A DNA stretch of 64,000 nt from Kaistia geumhonensis. Lineage in GTDB: Bacteria > Pseudomonadota > Alphaproteobacteria > Rhizobiales > Kaistiaceae. Position 1 is the stretch's first letter, and every line of letters starts with the position of its first letter. Both the position numbers and the translations under genes were made by a program. The notes below the pieces were generated by a model, which did not search any database, was not told the origin of the DNA, and saw only the letters and a program-made list of their open reading frames with translations. The DNA lies in the NCBI RefSeq assembly GCF_030815145.1, contig NZ_JAUSWJ010000001.1:3703501-3767500 (forward strand), given 5' to 3'. Positions 7,510 to 16,222 of this stretch are shown piece after piece.

Positions 7510-8795
7510 TGATCAGCCTCGCCGCCGAGAGGGAGAGCGCCGGGGAAGCGCTCGCGGCCGAGACGACCCCGCTCGCCGATGTGCGGCCGCTGCCGCGCAT
7601 CTCCATCCAGGCCTTCTGCGAATCCGCCGATCTCGCGGCGGTCATGGAGCTCGCCGCCGCCGACCGGCGCATGGCGCGCACGCATGTGAAGGTGCAGATG
7701 GGCGGCCTCGCGGCGGCCGGCGAGTTCTATCGCCAGGCGCCGACGCCCAATCTCATCATCGTGGAGTCGCGCCAGTCCGGCGAGCGCCTCATCGCAGAAC
7801 TCGACCATCTCGCCGAGGTGGTCGATGCCGGCACCAAGGTCGTCGTCATCGGCCATGCCAACGACGTCGATCTCTACCGGCGGCTGATCCGCCGCGGCGT
7901 CAGCGAATATCTCGTCGTGCCGGTCGACATGGCCCGCGTCATCAAGAGCATCGCCGACCTCTATCTCGACAGCGCCAAGGCGCCGCTCGGCCGCTCGATC
8001 GCCTTTGTCGGCGCCAAGGGCGGCTCCGGCTCGTCGATGATCGCCCACAATGTCGGTTTCGCGATCGCGCGCGGCTTCCAGAGCAATGTCGTGATCGCCG
8101 ATCTCGACATCGCCTTCGGCACCGCGGGCCTCGACTTCAACCAGGACCCGGCGCAGGGCATCGCCGATGCGCTGAACGCGCCGGAGCGGCTCGACGATAC
8201 CTTCCTCGACCGCCTCTTCGCGCGCTGCACCGACAATCTCTCGCTGCTCGCCGCGCCGGCCTCGCTCGACCGCACCTGCGACTATGGCGAGACCGTTTTC
8301 GAGAGCATCGTCGAGGTGGCGCAGAGCAATGTGCCGGCGCTGGTGCTCGACCTGCCGCATGTCTGGACCGGCTGGGCGCGGCGCACGCTGATCGCCGCCG
8401 ACGAGATCGTGCTGACCGCCGAGCCCGATCTGGCGAGCCTCCGCAATGCCAAGAACCTCATGGATCTGCTGCGCCAGCAGCGCCGCAGCGACGCGCCGCC
8501 GCGGCTGGTCATCAACAAGCAGGGCATGCCGAAGCGGCCCGAGATCAAGGTGGTCGATTTCGCCGCCGCGCTCGGCGTCGAGCCGGTCGCGGTCATCCCC
8601 TTCGAGCCGCAGCTCTTCGGTACCGCCGCGAACAACGGCCAGATGATCGCCGAGACAGAGCCGAAGCACGCGGTCGCCGCGACCTTCGACCAGATCGCCC
8701 AGATCGTCACCGGCCGGGCCGAGGTGAAGCAGAAGAAGGCGAGCGCGCTCGCGCCGCTGCTCGCCAGGCTGCGCGGAAAGAAGAACGGAGCCTGA
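7509..8795 (+). CDS. cpaE: Pilus assembly ATPase CpaE/TadZ (MinD/ParA-like)
   Basis: About 428 residues. The frame is open far upstream, but the ATG at 7509 overlaps the cpaD stop and begins the family-typical N-terminus. Residues about 30-150 form a receiver-like domain without an obvious phosphorylation pocket (TKVVVIGHANDVDLYRRL, then GVSEYLVVPVD). Residues about 160-428 are a MinD/ParA-type ATPase with a deviant Walker A, AKGGSGSS, at about 169-176, and IADLDIAFGTAG. Family members localise the Tad machine at the pole or inner membrane. Confidence 0.93.
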   Translation: MISLAAERESAGEALAAETTPLADVRPLPRISIQAFCESADLAAVMELAAADRRMARTHVKVQMGGLAAAGEFYRQAPTPNLIIVESRQSGERLIAELDHLAEVVDAGTKVVVIGHANDVDLYRRLIRRGVSEYLVVPVDMARVIKSIADLYLDSAKAPLGRSIAFVGAKGGSGSSMIAHNVGFAIARGFQSNVVIADLDIAFGTAGLDFNQDPAQGIADALNAPERLDDTFLDRLFARCTDNLSLLAAPASLDRTCDYGETVFESIVEVAQSNVPALVLDLPHVWTGWARRTLIAADEIVLTAEPDLASLRNAKNLMDLLRQQRRSDAPPRLVINKQGMPKRPEIKVVDFAAALGVEPVAVIPFEPQLFGTAANNGQMIAETEPKHAVAATFDQIAQIVTGRAEVKQKKASALAPLLARLRGKKNGA

Positions 8796-8798
8796 CGT

Positions 8799-10232
8799 AT
8801 GTTCGGAAAGCGTGGCGCCACTCCTCTGCCGTCGGCGACCAGACCGGCCAGCGTCGCGCCCGCCCCGGCGCCGGTCGCAGCCCCGGTGCCCGCCGCGTTG
8901 CCGGCCTTCGACGAGGGGCTGTCAGCCCGCCGCTCGGAGGAATTCTACGCCCATAAGGCTCAGGTCTTCGCCGCGCTGATCGAATCGATCGATCTCGCGC
9001 AGCTCGCCAAGCTCGATCTCGAGGCCGCGCGCGAGGAAATCCGCGACATCGTCAGCGACATCGTCTCGCTGAAGGCGATGGTGATGTCGATCGCCGAGCA
9101 GGAGGACCTGCTCGAGGACATCTGCAACGACGTGCTCGGCTATGGTCCGCTCGAGCCGCTGCTGGCGCGCGACGACATCGCCGACATCATGGTGAACGGC
9201 GCCGGCCGGACCTATATCGAGGTGCAGGGCCGCGTGCAGCTGACGCCGGTGCGCTTCCGCGACAACACGCAGCTCATGAACATCTGCCAGCGGATCGTGA
9301 GCCAGGTCGGCCGCCGCGTCGACGAGGCGAGCCCGATCTGCGACGCCCGCCTTCCGGACGGCAGCCGCGTCAACGTCATCGCGCCGCCGCTCGCCATCGA
9401 CGGGCCGACCCTCACCATCCGCAAGTTCAAGAAGGACAAGCTGACGCTGCCGCAGCTGGTGCGCTTCGGCACCATCACGCAGGAAGGCGCCACCATCCTC
9501 GAGGTGATCGGCCGCTCGCGCTGCAACGTGCTCATCTCCGGCGGCACGGGCTCGGGCAAGACGACGCTGCTCAACTGCCTCACCGCCGCGATCGAGCCGA
9601 CCGAGCGCATCATCACCTGCGAGGACGCGGCGGAACTGCAGCTCCAGCAGCCGCATGTCGTCCGCCTCGAGACCCGCCCGCCCAATCTGGAAGGCGAGGG
9701 CGAGATCACCATGCGCGATCTCGTGAAGAACTGCCTGCGCATGCGTCCCGAGCGGATCATCGTGGGCGAGGTGCGCGGACCGGAGGCCTTCGACCTCCTT
9801 CAGGCGATGAACACCGGCCATGACGGCTCAATGGGCACGCTGCACGCCAACAGCCCGCGCGAGGCCATGTCGCGCCTCGAATCCATGATCACCATGGGCG
9901 GCTTCAGCCTGCCCTCGCGCACGCTGCGCGAGATGATCGTCAATTCGATCGACGTCATCGTCCAGGTCATGCGCCTGCGCGACGGCTCGCGCCGCATCAC
10001 CCACATCACCGAGGTGATCGGCCTCGAAGGCGACGTGATCACGACGCAGGACGTGTTCCTTTACGACATCATCGGCGAGGACCAGAACGGCCGCATCATC
10101 GGCCGCCATCGCTCGACCGGCATCGGACGCCCGAAATTCTGGGAGCGCGCGCGCTACTTCAACGAGGAGAACCGGCTCGCCGCCGCGCTCGACGCGGCCG
10201 AGACGACCGAGGAAGCGCGGGGGGCGGCGTGA
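8799..10232 (+). CDS. cpaF: Pilus assembly ATPase CpaF/TadA (secretion ATPase of the VirB11/GspE class)
   Basis: 477 residues, 3 bases after cpaE. A Pro/Ala-rich N-terminus is followed by the helical domain and the catalytic domain. The Walker A GGTGSGKTT sits at about residue 247, the Asp box is IITCEDAAELQ, Walker B is ERIIVGEVRG and the His box is GHDGSMGTLHAN. It is the hexameric motor that powers Flp polymerisation, and probably retraction, at the cytoplasmic face of TadB/TadC. Length and motifs are complete. Confidence 0.96.
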   Translation: MFGKRGATPLPSATRPASVAPAPAPVAAPVPAALPAFDEGLSARRSEEFYAHKAQVFAALIESIDLAQLAKLDLEAAREEIRDIVSDIVSLKAMVMSIAEQEDLLEDICNDVLGYGPLEPLLARDDIADIMVNGAGRTYIEVQGRVQLTPVRFRDNTQLMNICQRIVSQVGRRVDEASPICDARLPDGSRVNVIAPPLAIDGPTLTIRKFKKDKLTLPQLVRFGTITQEGATILEVIGRSRCNVLISGGTGSGKTTLLNCLTAAIEPTERIITCEDAAELQLQQPHVVRLETRPPNLEGEGEITMRDLVKNCLRMRPERIIVGEVRGPEAFDLLQAMNTGHDGSMGTLHANSPREAMSRLESMITMGGFSLPSRTLREMIVNSIDVIVQVMRLRDGSRRITHITEVIGLEGDVITTQDVFLYDIIGEDQNGRIIGRHRSTGIGRPKFWERARYFNEENRLAAALDAAETTEEARGAA

Positions 10233-10236
10233 GATC

Positions 10237-11241
10237 ATGCTGGGCGCGAACGCGATCGTCCTCGCCATCTCCGTCCTGACCATGCTCAGCGTCGGCGGCT
10301 TCGCCTATGCGATGCTGGCGACCCGCATCCGCGACGAGGGCCAGATCGAGAGCCGCGTCGCCGGCGTCCGGGCGAAATCGGCCGCCTCGGCCCCCGCCAA
10401 CCGCGTCAGCGACGCGATGCGGCGGCGCAAGTCCATCCAGGACACGCTGAAGGAGATCGAGGACAACCAGAAGGCCAAGGCGAAGCGCAACAATTCGCCG
10501 CCGCTGATGCTGAAGCTCCAGCAGGCCGGGCTCGACTGGTCGCGCCGCACCTTCATCCTGATCTCGCTTGCCGCCGGCCTCGTCTTCGGCCTCGCGGCGC
10601 TCGTCGCCGGACTGCCGCTCTATGCCGTCGCCGCCGCGGCGATCGGCGCCGGGCTGGGCCTGCCGCGCTGGATCGTCGGCTTCATGCGCAAGCGGCGCTT
10701 CAAGATGTTCCTCGACGAGTTCCCGAACGCCGTCGACGTCCTCGTGCGCGGCATCAAGTCGGGCCTGCCGATCAACGACTGCCTGCAGATCATCTCGCGC
10801 GAGGCCAAGGAGCCGGTGCGCAGCGAGTTTCGCCTCATCGTCGACGAGCAGCATGCGCTCGGCCTGCCGCTTGCCGAGGCGGTGGCGCGCCTGCCCGACC
10901 GCGTTCCGGTCACCGAGGCCAATTTCTTCGCCATCGTCATCGCCATCCAGCAGCGGGCGGGTGGCAATCTCTCCGAGGCGCTCGGCAATCTGTCGCGCGT
11001 GCTGCGCGAGCGCGCCAAGATGAAGGGCAAGATCAAGGCGATGAGCATGGAGGCCAAGGCCTCGGCCTGGATCATCGGCTCGCTGCCCGTCCTGGTGATG
11101 GCCATTACCACCCTGACGAGCCCGAAATACATCATGCTGCTCTTCCAGAACCCGATCGGCAACGTGATCCTTGGCGTCTCGGCGGTGTGGATGTTCATCG
11201 GCATCATGGTGATGCGCAAGATGATCGATTTCAAATACTAG
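10237..11241 (+). CDS. tadB: Tad inner-membrane platform protein TadB (T2SF domain)
   Basis: 334 residues. An N-terminal membrane helix, a basic cytoplasmic stretch, a hydrophobic pair near residues 105-145, the T2SS-F domain (FLDEFPNAVDVLVRGIKSGLP and VPVTEANFFAIVI) and C-terminal membrane helices are in the usual TadB order. Forms the inner-membrane platform with TadC that couples CpaF to pilin extraction. 4 bases after cpaF. Confidence 0.94.
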   Translation: MLGANAIVLAISVLTMLSVGGFAYAMLATRIRDEGQIESRVAGVRAKSAASAPANRVSDAMRRRKSIQDTLKEIEDNQKAKAKRNNSPPLMLKLQQAGLDWSRRTFILISLAAGLVFGLAALVAGLPLYAVAAAAIGAGLGLPRWIVGFMRKRRFKMFLDEFPNAVDVLVRGIKSGLPINDCLQIISREAKEPVRSEFRLIVDEQHALGLPLAEAVARLPDRVPVTEANFFAIVIAIQQRAGGNLSEALGNLSRVLRERAKMKGKIKAMSMEAKASAWIIGSLPVLVMAITTLTSPKYIMLLFQNPIGNVILGVSAVWMFIGIMVMRKMIDFKY

Positions 11242-11256
11242 GGGGCGCCGCGCGCC

Positions 11257-12231
11257 ATGCTGCGAGACATCGTCCAGACGCTGACCGACCCCCCGGTCCT
11301 GATCGCCGCCTTCTCGGCGGTGACGGTCGCGGCGACCGTGATCGGCCTCTCCATGCCGCTGCTCGATCGCGACCGCCTGCCGGCGCGGATGAAGACCGTC
11401 GCCGTCGAGCGCGAGCGAATCCGCGCCCGCGAGCGGGCCAAGCTGGAGCGGAGCCGCGTCTCGCTGCGCACCGAGCCGCGCGCCTATATGCGCAGCATCG
11501 TCGAGCGCTTCAATCTGCGCGAGGCGCTGGTCGACGAGGCGACGATCAACCGCCTGCGCATGGCCGGCTTCCGCGGCCAGGCGCCGCTGACGGCCTTCCT
11601 CTTCGCCCGCTTCGTGTTGCCCTTCCTGCTCTTCGCGGCGGCGATCGTCTATTTCTTCTTCATCTCGAAGATGACCCAGCCGGGCGTCGTGAAGGTCTGC
11701 TTCGCGCTGCTCGCGGCTGGCGCCGGCTTCTACCTGCCGGTCGTGTTCGTCTCCAACCGCGTGCAGAAGCGGCAGCAGTCGATCAAGCAGGCCTGGCCGG
11801 ATGCGCTCGACCTCATCCTGATCTGCGTCGAGTCCGGCATGTCGGTCGAAGCCGCGTTCCGCAAGGTGGCCGAGGAGATCGGCGCGCAGTCGACCGAGCT
11901 CGCCGAGGAGCTGATGCTCACCACGGCGGAGCTCTCCTATCTGCCCGACCGTCGCCAGGCCTATGAGAACCTCGCCAACCGGACCGGGCTCGACATGGTC
12001 AAGGGCGTCGTCATGGCCCTCAACCAGTCGGAGCGCTACGGCACGCCGCTCGGCCAGTCGCTGCGCGTCCTCGCGCAGGAGAGCCGCGACCAGCGCATGA
12101 ACGACGCCGAGAAGAAGGCCGCCGCGCTGCCGCCGAAGCTGACCGTGCCGATGATCGTCTTCTTCCTGCCGGTCCTCTTCGCCGTCATCGCCGGCCCGGC
12201 CGCCATCCAGGTGATGCAGGCGCGTCACTGA
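11257..12231 (+). CDS. tadC: Tad inner-membrane platform protein TadC (T2SF domain)
   Basis: 324 residues. An N-terminal helix, a charged cytoplasmic stretch rich in Arg and Glu, two central helices and a T2SS-F domain with WPDALDLILICVESGMS and NQSERYGTPLGQSLRVLA, then a C-terminal helix. This is the TadC architecture, and it lies 15 bases after tadB as in other tad loci. It is the last gene of the operon: a hairpin at 12271 follows. Confidence 0.94.
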   Translation: MLRDIVQTLTDPPVLIAAFSAVTVAATVIGLSMPLLDRDRLPARMKTVAVERERIRARERAKLERSRVSLRTEPRAYMRSIVERFNLREALVDEATINRLRMAGFRGQAPLTAFLFARFVLPFLLFAAAIVYFFFISKMTQPGVVKVCFALLAAGAGFYLPVVFVSNRVQKRQQSIKQAWPDALDLILICVESGMSVEAAFRKVAEEIGAQSTELAEELMLTTAELSYLPDRRQAYENLANRTGLDMVKGVVMALNQSERYGTPLGQSLRVLAQESRDQRMNDAEKKAAALPPKLTVPMIVFFLPVLFAVIAGPAAIQVMQARH

Positions 12232-12270
12232 GGCGGCCGCCGGCCCGCGCGGCCTCCGCATCCAGGCATG

Positions 12271-12305
12271 AAAAACCCCGGAGCGGCGCCGACCCGGGGG
12301 TTCTT
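12271..12305. terminator. Bidirectional terminator between tadC and tadD
   Basis: AAAAACCCCGG and CCGGGGGTTCTT flank a 12-base loop. The A-run on one side and the T-rich end on the other allow Rho-independent termination in both directions, which suits the convergent genes tadC and tadD. Confidence 0.7.
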
Positions 12306-12335
12306 GTGCTTCGAAGGTCCTGATCGTGCGCCGTC

Positions 12336-13202
12336 TCAGCCGGAGGGGAGGGGCGGCATCGCCTGCGCCTGTGCCGGCGCCGATTTCGCCTTGGCGGTCT
12401 TGTTTGCGGCGGTGCGGGTGCGGCTCGCCAGCATCGCCTGAAGATAGGCGACGTTCTCTTCCGCCTGCTGCGGCGAGAGCTCGGCGCGGGCGATCTGCTG
12501 CGCCTCCTGGAAGCGACCCTGAAGTCCGACCACCAGCGCGAGATTCTGGCGCACGCGACTGTCGGCGCCCGGCTGGACCACGGCGATCCGCAGGACCTGC
12601 TCGGCCTGCGGAAGCTGGTCGGTCAGCACATAGGACATGCCGAGATTGGAGAGCACCATCGGATCGTTCGGCTTCAGCGCAAGCGCCTTCTGGTAGAGCT
12701 GGCGCGCGGCGTCGGCCTGGCCGAGCTGGTCGAGGATCGTGCCTTCCGCCGAAAGCAGCCGCCAGTCGGGCTGGTCCGGCGTCTGGGCGCGGCGCACCGC
12801 GTCGAGCGCCTGCTCGAGCTGGCCGTTGGCGGCGAGCGCCTTGCCATAGGCGGCGAGGATCTGGCGATCACGCGGGAAGCGGATCGCCGCCTTCTGCAGC
12901 ACCGCGACGGCCTGGTCGCTGTTGCCGGTGCGCAGCAGCGCCGCGGCGAAGTTGAGCGCGTTCTCCTTCGAGGCCGGATCGCGCGCATAGCGGCTGTTCC
13001 AGTAGCTCTCCTGCTGCTGGAAGTCGGCGCTGGTCATCGGCTTGCCGACCGAGCCGGTCGTGCCGCGATCGACGCCGCCCGAACTCGTCGTGCAGCCGGC
13101 CAGCGCCAGCTGCGCCGCGATGAGCGCGCCGGCGACCGGAAGCAGTCCACGGGCGAAGCGCCGGCGGTCAGGACGTTCGAGAGGGACGGAAGCAAGCGGC
13201 AT
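12336..13202 (-). CDS. tadD: TPR lipoprotein TadD
   Basis: 288 residues. A signal sequence ends in the lipobox LAGC (Cys37). It is followed by repeated TPR helices from about residue 75 to 250, for example ILAAYGKALAANGQLEQAL and DPMVLSNLGMSYVLTDQLPQA. The C-terminus is low-complexity Ala/Lys/Pro. TadD is needed in tad systems, presumably as a scaffold. Here it converges with tadC instead of following it, and the ribosome site is weak. Confidence 0.9.
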   Translation of the reverse strand: MPLASVPLERPDRRRFARGLLPVAGALIAAQLALAGCTTSSGGVDRGTTGSVGKPMTSADFQQQESYWNSRYARDPASKENALNFAAALLRTGNSDQAVAVLQKAAIRFPRDRQILAAYGKALAANGQLEQALDAVRRAQTPDQPDWRLLSAEGTILDQLGQADAARQLYQKALALKPNDPMVLSNLGMSYVLTDQLPQAEQVLRIAVVQPGADSRVRQNLALVVGLQGRFQEAQQIARAELSPQQAEENVAYLQAMLASRTRTAANKTAKAKSAPAQAQAMPPLPSG

Positions 13203-13262
13203 GGCGTGACCCGGAGGGAGACGAAATGAGGCGTCAGTGGCCCTTGCGCGAGCAATAATTGG

Positions 13263-13283
13263 TTAACCCTAACGCAGGGTTAA
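13263..13283. promoter_or_regulatory. Inverted repeat in the tadD / aminopeptidase divergent gap
   Basis: TTAACCC (13263-13269) and GGGTTAA (13277-13283) are perfect inverted arms around TAACGCA. The element sits 60 bases upstream of tadD and about 60 bases upstream of the aminopeptidase gene. It could be an operator. The two TTAA ends are 13 bases apart, so it does not match the CtrA spacing. Confidence 0.45.
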
Positions 13284-13344
13284 TGCGACGCTCCGCGCGG
13301 CCTTACCCCGGCCGCGGGCATTGCCCCCGAAAGGGCAGCGGTCC

Positions 13345-14778
13345 ATGATCGCCGCCCGTCCCGCATCCATGATCTCCAGGACTATTCCCTTGAGCGACAG
13401 CCTGATCGAACGTTCCGACGCGTCCATTCCCGTCCATGCCGTGGCGGCGGATGATCTCGAGTCGGTTCTGGCCACTCTCTCCGACGTCGAGGCCGGCTGG
13501 GCGCGCGCGACGGGCTTCGACGCCGCGATGGGCGCCGTCACCATCATCGCCGATGCCTCGGGCAAGGTCGGCCGGGTTCTGTTCGGCCTCGGCCGCCAGG
13601 ACGCCTGGCGCCGCAGCCCGCTCGTCACCGGCAAGCTGCCGGCCATCCTGCCGGCCGGCGACTACGAGTTCGTGACCGACCTGCCCGACCCCGGTCTCGG
13701 CGCGCTCGGCTGGGCGCTCGGCAACTATTCCTTCTCGCGCTACAAGTCGGCCCGGCAGCCGGCGCCCCGCCTCGTCGTGCCGAAGGGCGTGGCGATCGGC
13801 GAAGCGCGCAGCCTCGCCCGCGCCGTCACACTGGTGCGCGATCTCGTCAACACGCCGGCCAACGATCTCGGCCCCGCCGATCTCGCGCTGCAGGTGCACG
13901 CGCTCGGCGAGCGCCACGGCGCCAGGGTCACGGAGACGGTCGGGCCAGCACTCCTCGCCGCCAACCTGCCGCTGATCCATGCCGTCGGCCGCGCCGCGGC
14001 GGAGGATCGCCAGCCGCGTCTGGTCGACCTCGTCTGGGGTGATCCCGACCATCCAAAGGTGACGCTGGTCGGCAAGGGCGTCACCTTCGACACCGGCGGT
14101 CTCGACATCAAGCCGTCCAGCAGCATGCTCCTCATGAAGAAGGACATGGGCGGCGCGGCCAACACGCTCGGCCTCGCCCAATTGATCATGGAGGCGAATG
14201 TGCCGGTGCGGCTGCGCCTGCTGGTCCCCACGGTTGAGAACTCCATTGCCGGCGGCGCCTTCCGCCCCGGCGATGTGCTGCGGTCGCGCGCCGGCGTCAC
14301 GGTCGAGATCGGCAACACCGACGCCGAAGGCCGCCTGATCCTCGCCGATGCGCTGGCGCTGGCGGCGGAGGAGACGCCCGATCTCCTCGTCGATCTCGCG
14401 ACGCTGACCGGCGCCGCGCGTGTGGCGCTCGGGCCGGATATCCCGCCTTTCTACACCCATGACGACGGCCTCGCGGCCGATCTCGCGCGCCATGCCGAGC
14501 AGGTCGGGGATCCCTTGTGGCGGCTGCCGCTCTGGCAGCCCTATGAACAGATGATCGATTCGCGCATCGCCGACATCAACAATGCCGGGCAGGGCGGTTT
14601 CGCCGGGTCGATCACGGCGGCGCTGTTCCTCGCCCGCTTCGTGCCGAAGACGGTACCGTGGGTCCATGCCGACATCTATGCCTGGAACCCGTCCTCGCGT
14701 CCCGGTCGGCCGGAGGGCGGCGAGGCGCAGGCGATGCGGGCGCTGTTCGCGCTGATCGCCGCGCGCTACGGCGGCTGA
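13345..14778 (+). CDS. Leucyl aminopeptidase family protein (M17)
   Basis: About 477 residues. The C-terminal catalytic domain carries the M17 signature NTDAEGRL near residue 323, the metal-binding GKGVTFDTGGLDIK and KKDMGGAANTLGL, and the C-terminal DIYAWN segment. It is a two-metal exopeptidase of the cytoplasm that releases N-terminal residues from peptides. The N-terminal domain is short and diverged compared with E. coli PepA, closer to the PepB-like alphaproteobacterial group. Start choice is uncertain: a TTG at 13321 and ATGs at 13345 and 13369 are in frame, and 13345 has an AAGGG element upstream. Confidence 0.9.
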   Translation: MIAARPASMISRTIPLSDSLIERSDASIPVHAVAADDLESVLATLSDVEAGWARATGFDAAMGAVTIIADASGKVGRVLFGLGRQDAWRRSPLVTGKLPAILPAGDYEFVTDLPDPGLGALGWALGNYSFSRYKSARQPAPRLVVPKGVAIGEARSLARAVTLVRDLVNTPANDLGPADLALQVHALGERHGARVTETVGPALLAANLPLIHAVGRAAAEDRQPRLVDLVWGDPDHPKVTLVGKGVTFDTGGLDIKPSSSMLLMKKDMGGAANTLGLAQLIMEANVPVRLRLLVPTVENSIAGGAFRPGDVLRSRAGVTVEIGNTDAEGRLILADALALAAEETPDLLVDLATLTGAARVALGPDIPPFYTHDDGLAADLARHAEQVGDPLWRLPLWQPYEQMIDSRIADINNAGQGGFAGSITAALFLARFVPKTVPWVHADIYAWNPSSRPGRPEGGEAQAMRALFALIAARYGG

Positions 14779-14817
14779 GGCGCGTTCGATCCACCCGGCG
14801 TCATTGCCTCGCTCGTC

Positions 14818-14840
14818 ATGGCCGCGCTCGTCGCGGCCAT
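14818..14840. repeat. Palindromic intergenic element (REP-like)
   Basis: ATGGCCGCG and CGCGGCCAT are perfect arms around CTCGT. Together with the flanks (CTCGTC before, CCACGTCTTG after) it resembles the dispersed GTCATGGCC...GGCCATCCACGTC palindromes that I know from many Rhizobiales intergenic regions. It lies in the 206-base gap between the aminopeptidase and the MarR-like gene, where I see no other feature. Confidence 0.5.
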
Positions 14841-14984
14841 CCACGTCTTGCCGGCTCATTTCGGCTCAAGGCAAGCCTTCGCGGGCGAAGCCGGGCCGAC
14901 TGGGGGGTGATCAGGGCTTGCGCGGCGATGCAGCAAGCGACTAAATAGTTCGGTTCCGAAACGATCGGCCGCGGAGCGCCCGGC

Positions 14985-15335
14985 ATGCCTGTCAGTCTGC
15001 GCCCTTCGCAGGCCCTTCGCCTCTGGCACGACGTGACCTTCGATCTGGTCCGCGACGGGGAGCATGATCTCTCGGCGCGCCAGATGGCGGTCCTGCTCAC
15101 CGTCTATCTCGAGATGCCGCCGCATACGGTGCGCGGCCTCGCCGCCAAGCTCGGCGTCACCAAGCCGGCCATCACCCGCGCGCTCGACACGATGGGCCGG
15201 CTTGGCCTCGTGACGCGCCATCGCGATCCGGCCGATCGCCGCAATGTCGTCGTCCAGCGTACGGTGGGCGGCGCACTGGCCGTCGAGCGGCTCGGCGACC
15301 TCATCATCGCCCGCCACGGGGACCTGCCGCCATGA
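14985..15335 (+). CDS. MarR-family winged-helix regulator
   Basis: 116 residues. LSARQMAVLLTVYLEMPPHTV is followed by the recognition helix VRGLAAKLGVTKPAITRALD and the wing GLVTRHRDPADRRNVVVQRT, with the DRR motif typical of MarR. It is shorter than most MarR proteins (about 140) and lacks much of the C-terminal dimerisation helix. It overlaps the following NlpC/P60 gene by 4 bases, so both are probably made from one mRNA. The ligand is unknown. Confidence 0.85.
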   Translation: MPVSLRPSQALRLWHDVTFDLVRDGEHDLSARQMAVLLTVYLEMPPHTVRGLAAKLGVTKPAITRALDTMGRLGLVTRHRDPADRRNVVVQRTVGGALAVERLGDLIIARHGDLPP

Positions 15336-16222
15336 CCGAAGCTTCGTCCGTTCTCGACCGGCGGCTCAACGCCTTCCGCCCCGACCTCGCCGATCGCCGC
15401 CTTGAGGGACAGGTCACGGCGGAGCGTTTCGTCGAGGGCACGCTGCGCCGGGTCACTGCGGCCTCGACGCCGATCCGCCGCGCGCCGCGCCCTGACGGGG
15501 CGATCGACAGCGAGGCGCTGCAGGGCGAGGTGCTGCGCGTCTTCGAGGAGACGATGGAGGGCTGGGCCTTCGTCCAGCTCGAGACCGACCGCTATGTCGG
15601 CTATGTCGCGGCCGATGCGCTCGGGCCGCTCGATCCGCTGCCGACCCACCGCGTCACGGCGCTGAGGACCTTCGTCTATCCGGAGGCCGATCTCCGCAAG
15701 CCCCCGCTCGGCGCGCTCTCCTTCGGCGCGAAGCTCGCGCTCGGCGGCGTCGCGGTGACGCGCGGCACGCCTTATCTGCTGCTCGCAAACGGCGCCGGCG
15801 CGGTGGTGGAAACCCATGTCGCGCCGCTCGACGCGCCATGGGCGCTCGATTTCGTCGCGGTGGCCGAGCGCTTCCTGGAGACGCCCTATCTCTGGGGCGG
15901 GCGCACGAGCCTCGGGCTCGACTGCTCGGCGCTGGTGCAGCTCTCGCTCGCCGCCGCCGGCATCGATGCGCCGCGCGATTCCGACCTGCAGGCGGCGATG
16001 CTCGGCGAAGCCCTGCCCGACGGCCTCGCGGGGACGCGCGAGCGCGGCGACCTCGTCTTCTGGCCCGGCCATGTCGGCATCCTCGCCGATCCCGAGACGC
16101 TGCTTCACGCCAGCGGCTACCAGATGGAGGTCGTCGCCGAACCGCTCGACGAAGCGGTCGCCCGGATCGCGATCACCGCCGGCCCCCCGACCGCGGTGCG
16201 CCGCATCCGCTTCGAGGCATGA
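15332..16222 (+). CDS. NlpC/P60 peptidase with SH3-like N-terminal region
   Basis: 296 residues. The N-terminal 160 residues resemble tandem bacterial SH3 domains (WAFVQLETDRYVGYVAADAL). The C-terminal domain is NlpC/P60 with YLWGGRTSLGLDCSALVQ (catalytic Cys198), GHVGIL (His247) and LLHASG (third residue His259). Such enzymes cut gamma-D-glutamyl bonds of murein peptides. No signal peptide is visible, so it resembles the cytoplasmic dipeptidyl-peptidase VI type that degrades recycled or imported murein peptides. It overlaps its neighbours on both sides by 4 bases. Confidence 0.88.
   Translation: MTEASSVLDRRLNAFRPDLADRRLEGQVTAERFVEGTLRRVTAASTPIRRAPRPDGAIDSEALQGEVLRVFEETMEGWAFVQLETDRYVGYVAADALGPLDPLPTHRVTALRTFVYPEADLRKPPLGALSFGAKLALGGVAVTRGTPYLLLANGAGAVVETHVAPLDAPWALDFVAVAERFLETPYLWGGRTSLGLDCSALVQLSLAAAGIDAPRDSDLQAAMLGEALPDGLAGTRERGDLVFWPGHVGILADPETLLHASGYQMEVVAEPLDEAVARIAITAGPPTAVRRIRFEA

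Noticed and set aside
10159..12261. 700-codon minus-strand open frame over tadB and tadC
   Set aside because: Low-complexity acidic and His-rich translation with no motif; antisense to two clear T2SF-domain proteins.
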